Shown piece after piece: positions 1 through 15,443 of a stretch of 64,000 nt of DNA. The notes beneath the pieces were generated by a model, which saw only the letters and a list, made by a program, of their open reading frames with translations, had not been told where the DNA came from and searched no databases. The position numbers and the translations under genes were made by a program. Positions within the stretch are counted from its first letter, which is position 1; every line of letters begins with the position of its first letter. Source of the DNA: Gorsachius magnificus (taxonomy: Eukaryota; Chordata; Aves; Pelecaniformes; Ardeidae); assembly GCA_034008185.1 (NCBI GenBank), contig CM067089.1, positions 22,416,213 through 22,480,212 of the forward strand. The letters run 5' to 3'.

Positions 1-3000
1 GAACTTTCTTTTTCAGGTCATCTAGGGTTTGTGATAAACATCTCCCTGGAGGCCAGCTCTTGTGAGACCTACAAGATGTCAGCTCTGCTATACTTGCTTT
101 ACGTACTTTTATCTTAAAAGAACAGATAATAACTTACTTTTGCTGAGGAAGGAGGCTGAGCATTAGGAATAAAAAACCCCCTAAAACTCAAGCTGAGGAG
201 TGCTGAGGGTGGTATTGCACTAACAGATAAAGAGTGACTCAGTGCTGAGAATGTCTTACAGTCAGGTAACGAACACCAGAGAGGCCTATGCAGTGCCAAT
301 GGCCACCCATCTTCTCAACAGAGAGTTGAACAAGGCAGACTGCTGTCCACTTCTGAAAAGAACCTAGGAATTACTGTAATAAATACGTGGGAGCATGTAC
401 CCCACAGACAGAAAAATTAGATGAAACACCCAGTAAACATTAAATTATCATTAAACAGAAACTCCACCGACACAAATACTCATCAGCCTAATTTTAAGCA
501 AGTACCCGACTACTTTCAGAATATGGGTAATATAACATAAGCTCCCCAGGACTAGAATGTATGGCTTTACATAGCACCTGAGATGGCCAGGCCTCACTTC
601 TAACTGGGTTCTTTGGATGGCGTAACAAATTAAGTACTAAGAACATCCATCAAAAACATACACAACATGGTAGAGGAAGACCCTTGTAAACATTCAGACC
701 TAGTGCAACCAGATTAGTAAATGGAAATTCTACATGAACTCTGAACGGAATCTCTTTCCACCTTTCAGATAATTTATAGTTTAATGTCAACTAAACATAG
801 TAACTAATCCCATTTGTCCACTGAAAGTAAATTCTTGGCTGCTCTTCCAACGTCATTGCAGACATTGCTGTCAATCCCCAAACTGTGGCCTGTCCAATCA
901 AAGTGTCAGCGCTTACCTGCTGCTCAACACTTCGGACACATGGACTGTCATATCAGTCAGTGACTGATCAGGCGCAGAAATCAGATAGAGCTTTCTCTCG
1001 ACAACCAGATATGATTAGAGCAGCCCAAGCTACGCAACAGTCTCCGAAGCCTAACAAACGCATGCCTGTGTTAGTGGAAGGCAGCTTTACTATTTGTGAC
1101 AAAGCTGCTATCATCTTTGCAAACACTCGGTAAGAACAGGCCAGTGAGAACAGCAATAGCTGCAAAAAACACTCACCTCCTCCTTTTCTGTGTGTGAGCA
1201 AAGTCAAAAACGCTAAACAACCAGTCCAAGGATCAAAAGTCCTCTGCAGACTCACAGAGGAAGTAAAAAACCAAGGAGAAAGAATGACCACCTTGAGTCT
1301 GAACTCCCACTACAAAGTCTAAATCCAGAGAAAGAAAAGAGTCATTCTTGAAATAAGACTGGTCTCTCTCCAAACACACTTTAATTTTTACACCAAGTGC
1401 AATATATTAACTAAAAAAGTGATAGCAGAAACAAAACAGTATCATTCACCTTACAGAGGCTACTGAGTAGCTGAGAAAGAATTTTCACTTATACCTGTGG
1501 TTTTAGAGGTTCAGAAGGTAGTCCTGAAATTCAAATCTTGCATGTGCATCTCTTTGTTTGTTTTTTGTTTTTTAGCCACCTCTTCCCTGACCTTGGCTGT
1601 ATATGAATCAATGAATGAAAAGTCATTTAGAATTTATATTTAGAATTTTAGATGCTTCCAGCGTCTTATGCTGTGTGCTGGTTTTGTCTTTGCCAGGTAG
1701 GGCTCTATACAAGTCACCTAGCATGCTCACCTAGTGGGAAGAAGACACAGCTGTCTTGTCAAGACACTGTTCCCTCAGTGAGTCCGCAGCCCCAAGGCAG
1801 CACTGCGCAAACGCAAGCGAGGAAGTATTACACCGTGCTATTTCTAGCTCACGCCAATCACTTCAAAACCAGCAACATGGCCCCAATAAAACAAGTCCAG
1901 CCATTCCAGTACTAAGTTTATCAGTAATAATGTCAAAGCTCCACAAAACTTTTCTTCCCACCACAAGTGCAAAAAGCCTATGCCAGGATGACCTTAGATT
2001 TTTTTTAGCTCATGAGTCAAGTTTGCCCAGTGCTGTCATCTTCTAATACAGAGCACAAACCTGACAGCAGGAAATGACTCCAGAAGCCACAGCTGTTGCA
2101 GAGTCCAGTCTTCATCTTCCAGCCATGAGAACTGCTTCGTTTCCTTCTTTGATCAACATGTCCAATGACTAAAAAAGGATGGTGCCCCAAACCCGCTAAT
2201 AATAAAGAAATTTCCACCATTCACATCTCCACTTCAAAGGCAGAGAAGGCCTATGAAAGAACTGTTACTTCTCTATCCATCTGCTTAGGAGCTCAAGTCT
2301 TGCTTCTCTAGCACTGTGCACTCACAGAGCTGTACCAACAAATTGCATTCAACAGTCCAAAAGGCTCAGAAAAATTCAGTATGATCCACCACGATATAAT
2401 ATAGCATAATAACTGTTCTTTACAACAGGAATATTTTAGGATAGAAGTGACTGCAAATCCACAATGCCATGAAGACACTACTGGGAATAAGAAGATTATT
2501 AAAGGCTTTCTAGCCAATATTCCAAAAAAAAGTTACTAAATTCCACTGCCCACAACTGTCTTCCAGCTCCTTTCGTTGCAAGAAGCAAATTACAAACTCA
2601 GGGAAAGAGCAGAGTAGAAAAGCACGTATGTCTGAATTTCATTTTAATCTCTTATTCTTAGCTCTCTATTTGGCCAAGTTAAAGTATAAAATGAAAGTGA
2701 AAGGCAAAAAACTGCCAGTAAGGAAATCCCCTCTCATTTCAATTTACTTCAACGTGCCACATACAAAAAGCTAGCTATGCAGTTTGACACCAAATTAGAT
2801 CCACAAGAAACACAGATAAAATTCCTCAGGTTGTGTACAACAGCATTCCTAAGGAACCTGTGAAGGTTAATTCTGTGCTTCAATTCTCCATCCGTAAAGC
2901 GGCAGGAATGCTTCCTCTCTCCTGCTCTGTGCCACTTCTAATGGAAACATTTACGCATGCTCAACGCTTCAAAACCAACTGGTCTAACCATACTTGGAGC

Positions 3001-6000
3001 TTCTGAGAAATACCAAAGTACAAATAAAATTATTAAAATAAATACGTTAAAGCTGTAACTCACACTTTGATTTAGTCAATAGAGTTGAAATAGTCACCGG
3101 ATTCCTGTGAACTATTTTCATTGGAATCACTGTTGAATACTGTTCTGCATCCACTGCAAACCAAGACCTGTGGCTTTGCAGATTCCCAACAAACTATAAT
3201 CAACAGTTCAAGAACAATTGGGCTCCACTATATTGGAGACTGTTTGCAACTCTGTAACTTAAGGGTTTTTTCCCAGGAGATTAAACTCCTTTACTGTATA
3301 GGCCCTCCCTCCAAGAGCATTCATGATATTTCAGAGCCCTGGCAAAGACTTGGTCAACCCACAGAGTGAAAGCAGAGGAGTTCTGTTCCTGGAAGAATAG
3401 CTGTTTTCGTAAGGAAAACGACTGCCTCTCAGCTTAAGTAAGTAAAACAAAAAAGCTAGCAAAAAAACCACCCCACCCTACTCAGTCCATGTGAATTACT
3501 TTTATCCAAGTATATCCCACAATAACAGAAAATAGGCACTGTCAAATTGCTCCCCAATTACTCTTGCTTTCATTAGCCTAGGAAAATCTGCAGATGAACC
3601 ATGTATGAGCAATAACTAGTCCTAAATGTCAGAGCAATAATACTGAAGGATTCAGAAGCAGAACTGCGTGGATGCATGGGGAAGAAGTAGAAGAATATAG
3701 CCATTTCCCAGTTCTAGTTAAATCCTTCTACGTATCCCCCAAGAAGGGGAGGCATTCAGTCCTCTTTGCAAACAAAGTGGACATTAGAGGAAAGCATTAA
3801 TGTACAATTTGATGACCCACCAATACCCACTCCATCATCTCTTCTCTAAGGGAGAGGAACGGATACAACCTAATGAATAAGAATGAGACATTCATTAGGG
3901 TTTTGTTTACACATTATTATTCAATACTAACTTTCAAAATGGACTATGATAAACAGGAGAAAGGTAATCTATACATGGTATTATGCAGAAAAGCTGCTGT
4001 GCTTTAAATTCACCTTCTCCCTTAAAACAAATTAACATTTAAAGTATAGATAAATTTTTACCAGGGAGTAAAGTGATTGCTTACAGAAGGGGTTTGGGGT
4101 GGGGGGAATTACTTGCACACAATACAACAATAGTGCAAAGATAACAGAAAACTGGGTATTTTCATGCATAAATAAACACATTATTGTAGTACACTATGCA
4201 TGACTTGCATTTGAACATCTAATTTACCAATAATCTTTAAAAACTCAAGGAAGACTGGAAAAAACAACACCTGTAGAATTCTAATTGGGGGACAAAAGTA
4301 CATACTCATCTTTACTTCTACGTATTGTCCTTCATCTCAATTTTACCCTTCATTTACTTGGTCTGCTTACCAATACACGTTCAATGCTAGAAAACAGCTC
4401 ATCAACGCTACAGGGCTGGAATGAATGCTTAATTCTATTGCCTGCAGGCTGCACATAGGCAAACCACCAATTCTGCCTAGCAAAAGAAATGAAATTAGGA
4501 AGGTACCCTTAATCAGTACCAGGACTGCTGGCCTCGGCCTCTCCTCTCTCTCCTCCACTTCATAATGCCTATTATCTAACTGAAAAGGAAAACTTTGATC
4601 CTAATGGTTTCCGACACCTGATGAGAATAAAGAAACACAAAGGGACCTGGTGATGTGTTATTTAACGCATGACTGTTTTAATAGGGCTGTCTAATTTTTG
4701 GAGGCACGGGGCCCATATCCAATGCCCCTCACAGCAACTCATCAGCTATTTGCCACATTCCATTCACCACATCACATGACTGCGTTATTGGCAGTTCCTG
4801 AAGGTTAGTTTAATCAACTTTTGTATACTGCGATAATTTCCTGTGTTAGAAAAGGTTAATTAGAGGCAGAGCTAAGAACAGAACAATTTGCTATATTGTA
4901 ATATTATGAAATTTTTACTGTTCACAAAAATCTCAGAACTGAGTTACAACCAGTTACACAATATTCCTGTATTTTTCAACCTGGTATCTCTCGATGTGTT
5001 ACATGTTGGTGTCTTTAGCCTAATTTTCTCGAATGTGAAATTTAACAGACTGCCAAGGTGATTTTTTTGCTTCCCATTAATGTAAATACCAATTCACCTA
5101 AACATCTCATTGGTGGGTATATCCAACATCCTTTACACCAATTTGAAATTTCTGCATAGAAGCCAGCCACACAGGAAGAGCGACGGTTACCTCCAGTGTT
5201 GTAACAGGCTACCTTCGTTGTTGTAACCGCCCACATCTTGGGCTGCAGAAGTTTCAGGTCACTAAAGAACAACTTCTTTATTAAAACCTACTTTTGCCAT
5301 TTGTGCCTAGGCTAGCTAGATTCCTCATTCCCAAGTTTGAAAAAAACCATCTTCCATTAAAATCCAAGTCAGCTCAAGACAAAACCCCTACATCTCCATT
5401 TTTAATTAATTTAACTGTAAAGAAGCTTACTGACAAATTCTCAGAAATCCATTCTACAGTCGATACCCTACACATTCACAGAGGATGTGACACAGAACCA
5501 ACCAACCAAATCCTAGCCTTCTGTTTAAAACTTAGTCTTAAGTAGGAAACCATAGCTAGTATTTGCCCAGACAAAGCTGGCATGCTACAATTATTTGGGG
5601 TTGAAGGGGAAGGCAGCAATAGTGGGTCAGACGAATTTTTACTTGCTATAGTAAGGTACTAAAATGAGTACTTTTCTGACACAAACTGGTCCCATATTTC
5701 AGTCTGTAAACTAGATTTTCCTAGCAAGAAAATAAAGTCCCTCCCCTCACTCCCTCCTCCCCAAGGTAGCTCATGCACAAGCTTCAAAAATTTAAATGCT
5801 AAATTTTGAACAGGAAACTGCCCTTGTTCTGTATAAAGATAACACTCCAGGTAGCCAGTTGAGTGCTTCTCCTTACCACCAAGTCTAACTCCATCAAGGT
5901 AAAACCCAAATCCCATCACCAAATAATCTGTCTGATAGATTCCATTCTTGCTATTCCAAACACTGACTGCTCCAACAGATATGACCAACCATTCTAAAAC

Positions 6001-8441
6001 CAAGGGATTAAACTAAAAATTGTGAGAGAAGACTCCCAACATGAACAAAGACAAAGAATGATGAAGTCAGATTTGGTTAGCCTAGAAATTATTAGCCTCC
6101 ATGAATGCTGGAATTTATTTTTGCTATAACTCACAGCAGATGAAATACAAGTGCCATCCAGAACCAAGAGATGCACTCCTCTGTTAATACAACACAGCAA
6201 ACAGTCACCTTTCTAATACAGGGAAGTAGTCAACAATACATGTGCTAAGGCTAAAATGTGCTACAGAAGAACAGAGACCCTCCTTCACCACTGCTTCATC
6301 AGCCACAATCAGAATTACTACCACCCTGATTTATACTACCATCAAAACCCCATGCAGCAGACCAATCGTCAAGCAATTGCCATTCAGCCTCTTGCAAACC
6401 CTACTGGTCAAAGTTAATCCAGCAATACAGCAGCTGCAGTTCAGAAGCTGGTTTTGTATCCTATACAATGCTTCTGTCAACACTTCAGAGACCCCAGACC
6501 TGATTAATTACATTTGTCTGGGACCCTCCATCCACCCAGCATATTGTTGAAAGCTGCTGAAGCAGGACAACAGTTGCACCCTCCTTCACACTAGGCATAA
6601 GCCAAACTTGTCATTCCCTGTTTAAAGTGCCATTAACTGGCCAGATTTACAGCTCCTAACCAGCCGCTCCAAGGCAGCTCATTGCAGTGCCTTCTATTAG
6701 TCACTACAATTTGCCCCAAGCCATGTGGAAATTTGCAGTCTTTTGCTCCTTCCAGTCCAGGTAATGCAGATAACAACATTTCATCCCAAAAGAATACCTC
6801 TTTGCTCTCAGCTACAAGTCACTTCAAAGCCCACACAGGCACCAGAACTGCACATTTGTCTCTGTTTCTGGTAATATGAGCAGCAGCAGGAATTATGCTA
6901 TCATACCAGTCATTTGATTTATGTATAGAGATCAAATTTTCAGATATTAAAAAGCCTAAACTAAAAAACCCAAATCAAACCAAAAAAAAAAATCCCAAAC
7001 CTTTAAAAATGTGGCCTTCAGTGTTACATGAGTGGCTTAAAAGAAAATTCACTACTATCCTTTCTATACCTGGTGCCATTTACCAGTCCACAAACCCTGA
7101 AACACCATCCTTTAAGCAGCAATTTATGCAGTGACTGCACACTACATTCTTCTTTACAGACATGTATTACTAACAATAGAAGGGATCCATCAGTATGATT
7201 GAAATTTCAAAAAGGAAGAGAAAGTGACGAGATGTCCTTCAAACACCTTCAATAGATGTAAGTCATCTCCAAACAGGCAAGAGTAGTGACCAGGATGAAG
7301 CTGAAGATTAGTCCGGTCAGGCAGCTGTCACCAGCCTCCATTGCCACCAAGGAAACTTTCACATCGGTCTTTCAAGGGGCAGTGAGTGGGGGTGTCATCC
7401 TCAACATTTTCCAACAACAACAACAGGAAAAAGTTACTCAAAAGAGATAAATTAACTACACATCTCATTGAAATAAATTGCATCCCGCTTTCTAACAAAT
7501 TAACAGATTAATCCTTTATACTTCCAAACAGCTCATTATCCATGTAGAAATCTCTTTCTCATGGCTTATTTCAAGTCACATCTGGCCTACATTATCAGCA
7601 CAATCAAGACTCTGCAGGCCAGGTTATCTACACAAAAGGCAATTACCTTTTGTTTTGTTTTAATTTTATTCATGCCTTTTTAGTTAGCTGTTACCTTAAT
7701 GCTCGCCAAATGCCCTTCCCCACCAGTTTTCTGAGGCTCTAGAAAGTTGGGTGGAACACATTTAAATTGATCACTGAAAAGAAAAAAAGAAAAGCCTCTG
7801 AGATACCAAAGACTCTTAATGCAATCACCAAGAAGGTCAAGCTTTATGCACTTCCCTTCCCTCTCGTTTTGACTGATTAACCACGACCTTATGTTTAAAA
7901 TTGCTACTTGGGTCAAACCCTTCTGAAGGCCTGGCTCGTCTGTAAAGGACCAAGGTTAATCTTCAACAGATTCCATTACAGCCCATTCAGCTATTCTAGC
8001 AATGCTATTTGAACACACTTCCTCCACAAGGCAGGTCTTTTTCCAAGGTGGTGTTCGCTGTCTTGTTATTTGAGAAAGCAGGCTATGTCCTTTTCTTCAA
8101 CCCCCATACCCAACCCTTCTCATCCTGGACAATACGGAACCCAAGACAGGCTTTAGTCCACTACAAGAATGAGGGGTATAAACACAGTGGTACAGTCACT
8201 AAGCGCAGAGATGAGCAGGCTTCCTTTTGCTGGTGTCAAGCTCAAGTCATCCTTGCCCACCACATTTTTTCACTTACCAGCCAAAAGCCATTTGCACAGG
8301 ATAGTTGATAAGTTCACACATTATTGTAAGCGGTTGTCAAAATACTTCTTCACTAGCCAGCCTTTAAGTGGACCTCACTTGGCTAGCAGACAGCCTACTA
8401 AAATACTTTGGACCACGACCTTCCTGCTTCAGAACACCAAA

Positions 8442-8486
8442 CTCAAGAATGAAATAGTACTCAAGCTCAAGAATGAAATAGTACTC
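8442..8486 (+). repeat. 24-bp tandem duplication
   Basis: The unit beginning CTCAAGAATGAAATAGTA at 8442 repeats at 8466, with 21 identical bases in each copy and a period of 24. It lies in the long GBF1 intron. Confidence 0.9.
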
Positions 8487-11400
8487 TAGCATTGAGGCCA
8501 GTCAGAATCAAGGCCTTTTTCTAAACAGGAGCAAGCAGGCTCAGAGGTCAGTCCCCAGGGCTCTAAACCAACTGTTTGCCACTCTCATCATGAGGCTGAG
8601 AACTCTCCAAGAAGCAGCCAGCTAAGTCTGGACCTACTTTGCCAATTTACATCTAAGGCTGTGCAGAACCTCTTGGCTAGCTGCAGAATATCTCCAGAGA
8701 AGTGTCTTTGCAATAGCTAAAAGGAATATAAAAGACATTAATATTAAAAAGCAAGTTGACAGCGATCTGTGCTAAAATATTTTAACATTTTTCTTTATTT
8801 TTCCTAGCACCATATCACAGTCTAACCATTTCTGGTATCTCAGGTGTGTTAAATCTAGCAAGCCTGTTAAGTCATGGAAACAGCTCTGAAAACCCCCCTC
8901 TCTGCCCCATACGCAAAAAGCCCATAGGAAAAGCATCCTTGAAGTTATCGACATTGTGTTGCTAGCTGTGATGGAAAGAAATAGCAAGATCCAGGTTCTA
9001 AATATACTGTGTACCTGCACTGTTTGAGGATGTAGATCATACTGGCAAAATTTAGCATGACAAAAGTTAACAAAACTGCTTTGTACATAACTCTAACAAA
9101 ACATGCTATGTAAGCAGAATGGCCTCTGCACATTTAAGAATCCATATCATAAATTTATATAAACACAGTGACAGTGGTTAGGGAACACAGTTCTTATTCA
9201 TAACTAGCACAGATGTGCTGACAGACATAAAGAGCACAGGTAAGCTTGTGGAGCAAATAAACTAGCTCTGGAAAATCCTGCTGTGATGAAATAAGCACTC
9301 AAGATTCTGCCCAGCCCAGCCTCCCTCCAAAATTACCAACCCCTACAGCAGACTTAAACAAAGAAAACATATGGCAACTCCACAGCCACCTCAGTATGAA
9401 GTCCAGCAGATGATAAAAAGGCACAACCTCTGACCATTAGCCCTATGTTGACACAAATTTTTTAGTGGATAATTACACAACAAAAACTCCACCCTGACAG
9501 CACAGCATTTGCTCAAAGGAATGGTTTACAATATTGTATAAAATGCCACAGTATGACTTGCCAGATCTCATCTGTCAACTGCCTTAGTCAACAGAAGCTA
9601 TTCTGGGTAAGAAAAGGAACTTCCCACTCCTAAACCTTTTCCCTTCACCCACATTGAAAAAAAGCACGGAGGACTTCACAGGTACTGAACGATGCCTGTG
9701 ACTAGCTCTCCAGGGAGTAAATCACTGCCAGTCATCCCTAAAGAAAGGGGATACCTAGTCTTCATTCACTTCCCAAAGATCAACAGCACATCACACAGCT
9801 TTTTCAAAGCTGAGTTGCATATAACTGTATAAAACCAAACTTCAAGAGGATTTAACACCAGGGTCTCCGTTACTTCATTGACTGGATCAGAACAGGAAAG
9901 GCTCAAAATGAAGTATTTTGCTGTCTCACCAGAAAGGACTAGTGCTAGATGAGTAATGTGGTATGTCCAGATAAGACAGCTCTTCAACCTTCACTCCTAT
10001 GCCCAGGAAGCACCCAGGACAAGATTCAGGACATGGCTCTGCAGCTATGAGGACACTAGCCACCCTGTAAAGCCAGCCCACTCGATGACACAGAGATGCA
10101 ATTTCTACCATTCCCCACGCAGTGCCAAGGGTTAATATTCAGATGGCAGGTTCAGTCCTGAAGAGACAGAATTGAATTTAGGTTCAGAAGGCTTGTACTG
10201 AGCTTTATGTGCCTCTGAATCCTGGGGTGACTCTTGCTCACTAAACGCCGATATTTGTATGAATAAAAATGAAGGGATTTAACAAATCTTGTTCCTGCAC
10301 ACAGTTGTCAAAAAATCTGACCTTTAGAACAGGAAAAAGAGGGGGGATTTAAAGGTTTAAAGAAGAGGCAGTGGCTGCCTGATGTATAACAAACCTTTGA
10401 AAAATTATGAAGCAGTGAAAATCCCCTACAGGTCCCAACAAAATGTGTCCAATTTGCATTCCTGCAAGCCTTCCATACACACCACTCTGCTCCTGTGTGT
10501 ACACAGGCAAATAAATCCCTAGGAATAATACAACTGGGACCTGAATCTGATCTCCGATATATTATTGCTCCAGAGCTCCATTCCAACCTTCACAAACAGC
10601 TTTTTTTGTTCCAGATAACTAAATCAAAGCAATCCTGATAAGCTTTCAAAGCAGGGAATGTGAGGAATGGTTTAATGAATGTTACAACTCAACCTATTAC
10701 AGACTACAGAGCATTACAGAAGAAGACAGGAGGGGAAAAAAAAGGCACATATGACACTCCATGTCTGGAAGTCTCATAAATTCAAATCCAGAAGCACCTG
10801 CCTTTCTAAGCCCCTTTATATTAAGCCCAACAAAAACTCAGTGCTGACTGCGCAAAGGGACATAAAGAACGGTAAGTGAAAATAACTGCGTCAGACAAAT
10901 ACAGGAGTTTTCCTATTGAAAAGTTACATTAGTTGTAAGTTTGTCACAGAAAGGTTAAAGTCTTAATGGGCTTACATGGGAACTGACAGCAAAAAAAAAA
11001 AAAAAGCATAAACAGAAAGTAACAGCAAAAGAGAAAAAGGGAACATGACTCATTGAAAGACAAAAAAATTTTGGAAAAGCGTGTTCTTTTTGCAAAGCAG
11101 CCTCTGTGGCATTTACATTTGGTCCTAAGTGCTATTTGTGCACTACAAGAAACTCAGGCAGCTTCTGCAGGTGTAAAACTTCAGCTATGCATGTACAGTG
11201 TAGGCTTGAAAAGTCTATGTTCTGGTCCCATGTTTTGCCTTGCTTTCACTGCTTTTCCTGTCTCTAAGTATAAGTAGTTGTTCTCTCAAAACCCATAATA
11301 AGGTTGCAGCATAAGTATTTTACAACAGCCTACTGTAGCTAATAAAGTTCTGTGCGGTTTAAGTTTCTGGGCTCAGGATGAAAGATTAAATTAAGCTAAT

Positions 11401-12047
11401 ACTTCAGGTGATTTTCATAAAGTGGAATTTTAGCTCAGAAAATACCAGACACTAAGGTATCTCACAAAGGCAACGATTGTCTCCATTCCCATACAGCTTA
11501 CCACCTAGAAAGTGTTTGAGAGGAGATCAAGAACAAAGGAACTATGCTCCCACTTAGGTTCTATATACCTACATGTCCTCATTTGCTCCTTTCATCAACT
11601 TATGTGCATTCTTGTCCAAGAATTAGTAGCTAAAACAGTAAAACAGTTTAAAGGTTTTAAATGAAACAACTATCTTCATACAAGTAAACTGCTGAGATTA
11701 TCAGAACAGGTTAACAATTCAGCTTTTACTGCCAGTAAATAAGGCTTAAATACCATAAGCTTTCAGTATTACCTAGACAGTTGCAACTGACTGTTGTAGA
11801 ATGCAAAATGGTTATACTTACAGAGATTAAATGCTTCCTATTTATATGACAACACCTATCAACACTGCTAGATCAGAGTTACATGTAATTCTACAGCCAT
11901 CCTGAATAAATCATCATGCAGACATATCCAGAGCAAAGCCATTCTTATCATGGAACTGTGGTCTCAGAAGAAATCCCTGCAGAGAAAGCTCCTATAGAAG
12001 AGTTGTAACTATACTTAGTCACTTTTCGTCACAGCAGGTCCAAAAAC

Positions 12048-12069
12048 TTCCAGAATTGTTCCAGAATTG
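12048..12069 (+). repeat. 11-bp tandem (TTCCAGAATTG x2)
   Basis: TTCCAGAATTG occurs twice without a gap. It resembles a heat-shock element, but the repeat period is 11 and not the 10 needed for phased GAA/TTC units. Confidence 0.85.
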
Positions 12070-15000
12070 CAGTCTCTGAGCATTTTTCTGGTTTTCACTT
12101 ACTACCAAATCTGTCTTTCTTTTCCTTCCAAGTTCATCTAGCACAAATCATCTACTATTATTCTTCCCGCTTCAACTTCTAATCCACATTTGGTTCACTT
12201 ACAGTGTTGCAGAGCACTCCATGCAAGAGGTATGTAGTAACTAAAAATAAGCAGCAGAAATCTGTACATTTTCTACTGCTTTAAAGACATTTAGTCATCT
12301 TGCTCATTAACTAGAAAACTGATCACTTTTCACAGACTATGAATACTTTGGCTTTCTGTTCACATCTCTTCATGTTCAGAAACATTAACTGTTTGTAGGA
12401 AATTTAAACTCTGCTAATACACTGCTACCCCATTTCTTATGCTTATTCAAACTAACACCCCACCTGTATGCCTCCCAATACTACTCCATATTTCATTGCA
12501 CATAATACTTTACAATTTTCAAGCCCTTTACAAATAATCTCCTTGTGCTTTGGTCCTTCTAGATTTCTTTCAAATTTAAGTAACTGCAATTATTTTTAAT
12601 ACCAGAGTCTGATTCTTTCAATGCACTTTTAAGGCACTGTAGACAATCTCAGCTTCTTGCCTTTAGTCCACAGCAGAACTCTGCCATTTTAAAACAAAAT
12701 ATAAATGTTGGGGAAAAGAACAACATCCTTTTATTAAATGCTGGTAGACACATAAGCAAAGATAATATATTCTGAATATATGTTATACTCAATTTATTAT
12801 CTGTTGCTAGACACCTGATTAAAAAGTAGTTTGTTGCCATACATAGTGACAGTTGATGCACAGAAAAACCAACAACAGTTTACCAGTACTGGATGATCAG
12901 GCAACACAGGTGTCTTGATGTGAAATTTCACCTGCAACATGACATTCAGCCCTTTCAGTTTTATTCCAAGGTAAGCCAGGCAAAGGAAAAATAAAATGGA
13001 ATAAAGTAGATTAAAAGGGCTTTGAGGAACAGCATCTGGGCCGTCTGAAGAAAAACAGGGACTTCTAAGGGGTAGACTTCAAATCTCAGTTGCTGGAAGC
13101 TGGAACACCTGGGATAAGAGGCATGCATGCAGGCAATAGTGCAACAATAAGATGAGCACAGACTTTTTTTTTTTTTTTAATGTACTGGTACTTCTGCTGA
13201 GGTTTACATTGCAAAGGCCTAGGCAAGTCAGGTGTGCTATGTAACACAGCTAGCAAATGGAGAAGCAAGTCTTGAGTCAGCTCTGTGAATGTGAAATGGT
13301 GAGGTTTTTTTCCTGCCTAAGTCATGATGTACAGCACAGTATTTGGACCTGGTGCAATTAGAAGAAATAATGATGTAATCCTGAGGGTTTATAAATATTT
13401 TTAAGAACACTGTACATTGACAAAACAGTTTACTTAGTCATGCAGGTTTTACCCAAAAAGCACAGAATCCCACATCTTATCCTACTGCTTGTAACTACAG
13501 AAAGTTTTTGGACAGTCTGAATCTGTTGCATCCTCCAGCAAACCACTCATTTTTTCCTAGACGCCAAAGAAAATTCCAGCATCATTTTAGCCCTTGAGAC
13601 TCCTGAAGTTATAAAATTGAAGCTTATTATATGGAAATTTGTGGGGGCAGATTTTAGAACAGACTTATTGCTCAGTGAAAACGTTAGCGTTCATGTAACA
13701 CTTTTTACAACTACAGTTATTTACCCCCAGTGCCCTTGGACACAAATTCTCTGCCTCCACATTCGTGTGGTATGCTGTGCACCTGTTGGTTGCTAACCCC
13801 ACCCCAGACACAGCCACATCACAGGGCACCAGACCGAGAACTCGCCACGGTGTGAAGCAGCGTGCAACCTCTCAGGACAAGCTACACAGCCAGTAACTAA
13901 CCTCAGGCAGCTACCGTGCACAAAATTGTCATGGGTTCCATCTTCCATAAGTCGTAGAGCAAGCAGATGAAACAAACAACCCACTGAATCAAGAGTAAGT
14001 TGCAAATGGTATAGATGAACTTATTCAATGCTTTCTGGAGAGGGAGAAAGCATAGTTAGCTATTACTGATGTTTAAGTAGAGTCTGGGGTTTTTTTACCT
14101 CCAATCTGTAGTCATCTCCAACTTCCCTTGATAAACTTCAGAAAGTCTGTAATTTACTATTCCATTTTCTACTGCTTGCATCTGTTAAGATTTTAATTGT
14201 CATTCTCCATGATTATGCCTTTCTGTATAAAACACAGCCTACACTCTCCTATGCTTGCATAGATTTCTTTAAGCCATTCTCTAACACCATTGGTTCAATT
14301 TTCTCCACAAACAGTATAATTTGTGTTGAGACTTGAATCAATATCACAATGGTTCAAGAAGCCTTATGCCTTTGCCAATCAGCTTTTGCCGGAGGAAAGC
14401 CTTGTATAATTGGCTTTTTCTATCTCTGCTCATCTTGTACTTATCAACTGCCAACAAAAGAAAAGAATTTTAGAATACAGGCTTTCAGCCCATTTTCAAG
14501 GGGTGCTTGGGGGAACAGTTGTTTGGGTTTGTTTGTTTGTTTTCTCGAACAATGTGGGCTAGAAACAATTTTGCACCTAAGCAGAAGTCAGGATTCTTCA
14601 ACACGACCACGTCCTGAACTCTGGGAGTTGCTTTTTACATTCGATGTCCCTGACTATTTTCAAAAAGACCTTACACTAGAACAGAGTGCGTGCTGCTACT
14701 ATTTAAACACCATAAGATATATTGGTATCAGTTCTCTATAGCTACTCCTACCAATTTTACCATTCTGGTAACACTCCCACCACAAGAACATATCACAACA
14801 AAACACATCAAATAAGTCAGATCCTGCTGGTACCTTAGCTACACTGAAAGAAATCAGTAAGTCTCAGAAATATAGGAAATTGTTATTCAGACAACAGACA
14901 GACAGCACTTCCTTTCCCAGAACAATCTGTCTCCTGCCCTGACAACCCGTTCCTGCTATATTTACCCAACCAAATTTTGCCAGTGATATATTTCCAGATG

Positions 15001-15421
15001 CACTTGAGCCACATGTCCCTGTCAGTCAGCCCAAGCACAAGGAATCCGAGCAGAGAACAGCTCCTAGAAATCACTACATGTTAATCCATGCTTCCTCTCT
15101 TGCTTGCTTTTAGAGTTAAAGGAGACAAAATGTGTAAAGCATTATTCTCGGTTTATTTTGGAAGCAGTTGTGGGGACAAGAGGTACGTCATTTGATACAG
15201 CTATTTACTTCAACTGCTTTTTTTATGGCTGACAGAGACACCTGAACAGTAAAAAAAGAAAAATAAAAATCTGAAACATGCAGTTAAAAATAACTGGCTG
15301 TTTCAACCAATTAATACTGAGTGTCCAGTAAGAAATTGTAAGGCTCTCCGAAAAAAGGCTAGATGCTAAACAAGGAGCTTACAGCTCTAATCTGCCATGG
15401 GAGAGCCAATTCCTCATCCAG

Positions 15422-15443
15422 AAAAAAAAAAAAAAAAAAAAAA
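15422..15443 (+). repeat. Poly-A tract (A22)
   Basis: A pure A run in the GBF1 intron. No retrotransposed gene or SINE body is recognisable immediately upstream. Confidence 0.9.

Noticed and set aside
12048..12069. TTCCAGAATTG tandem as a heat-shock element
   Set aside because: The units are 11 bases apart, so the TTC/GAA blocks are out of the 5-base phase required for HSF binding.
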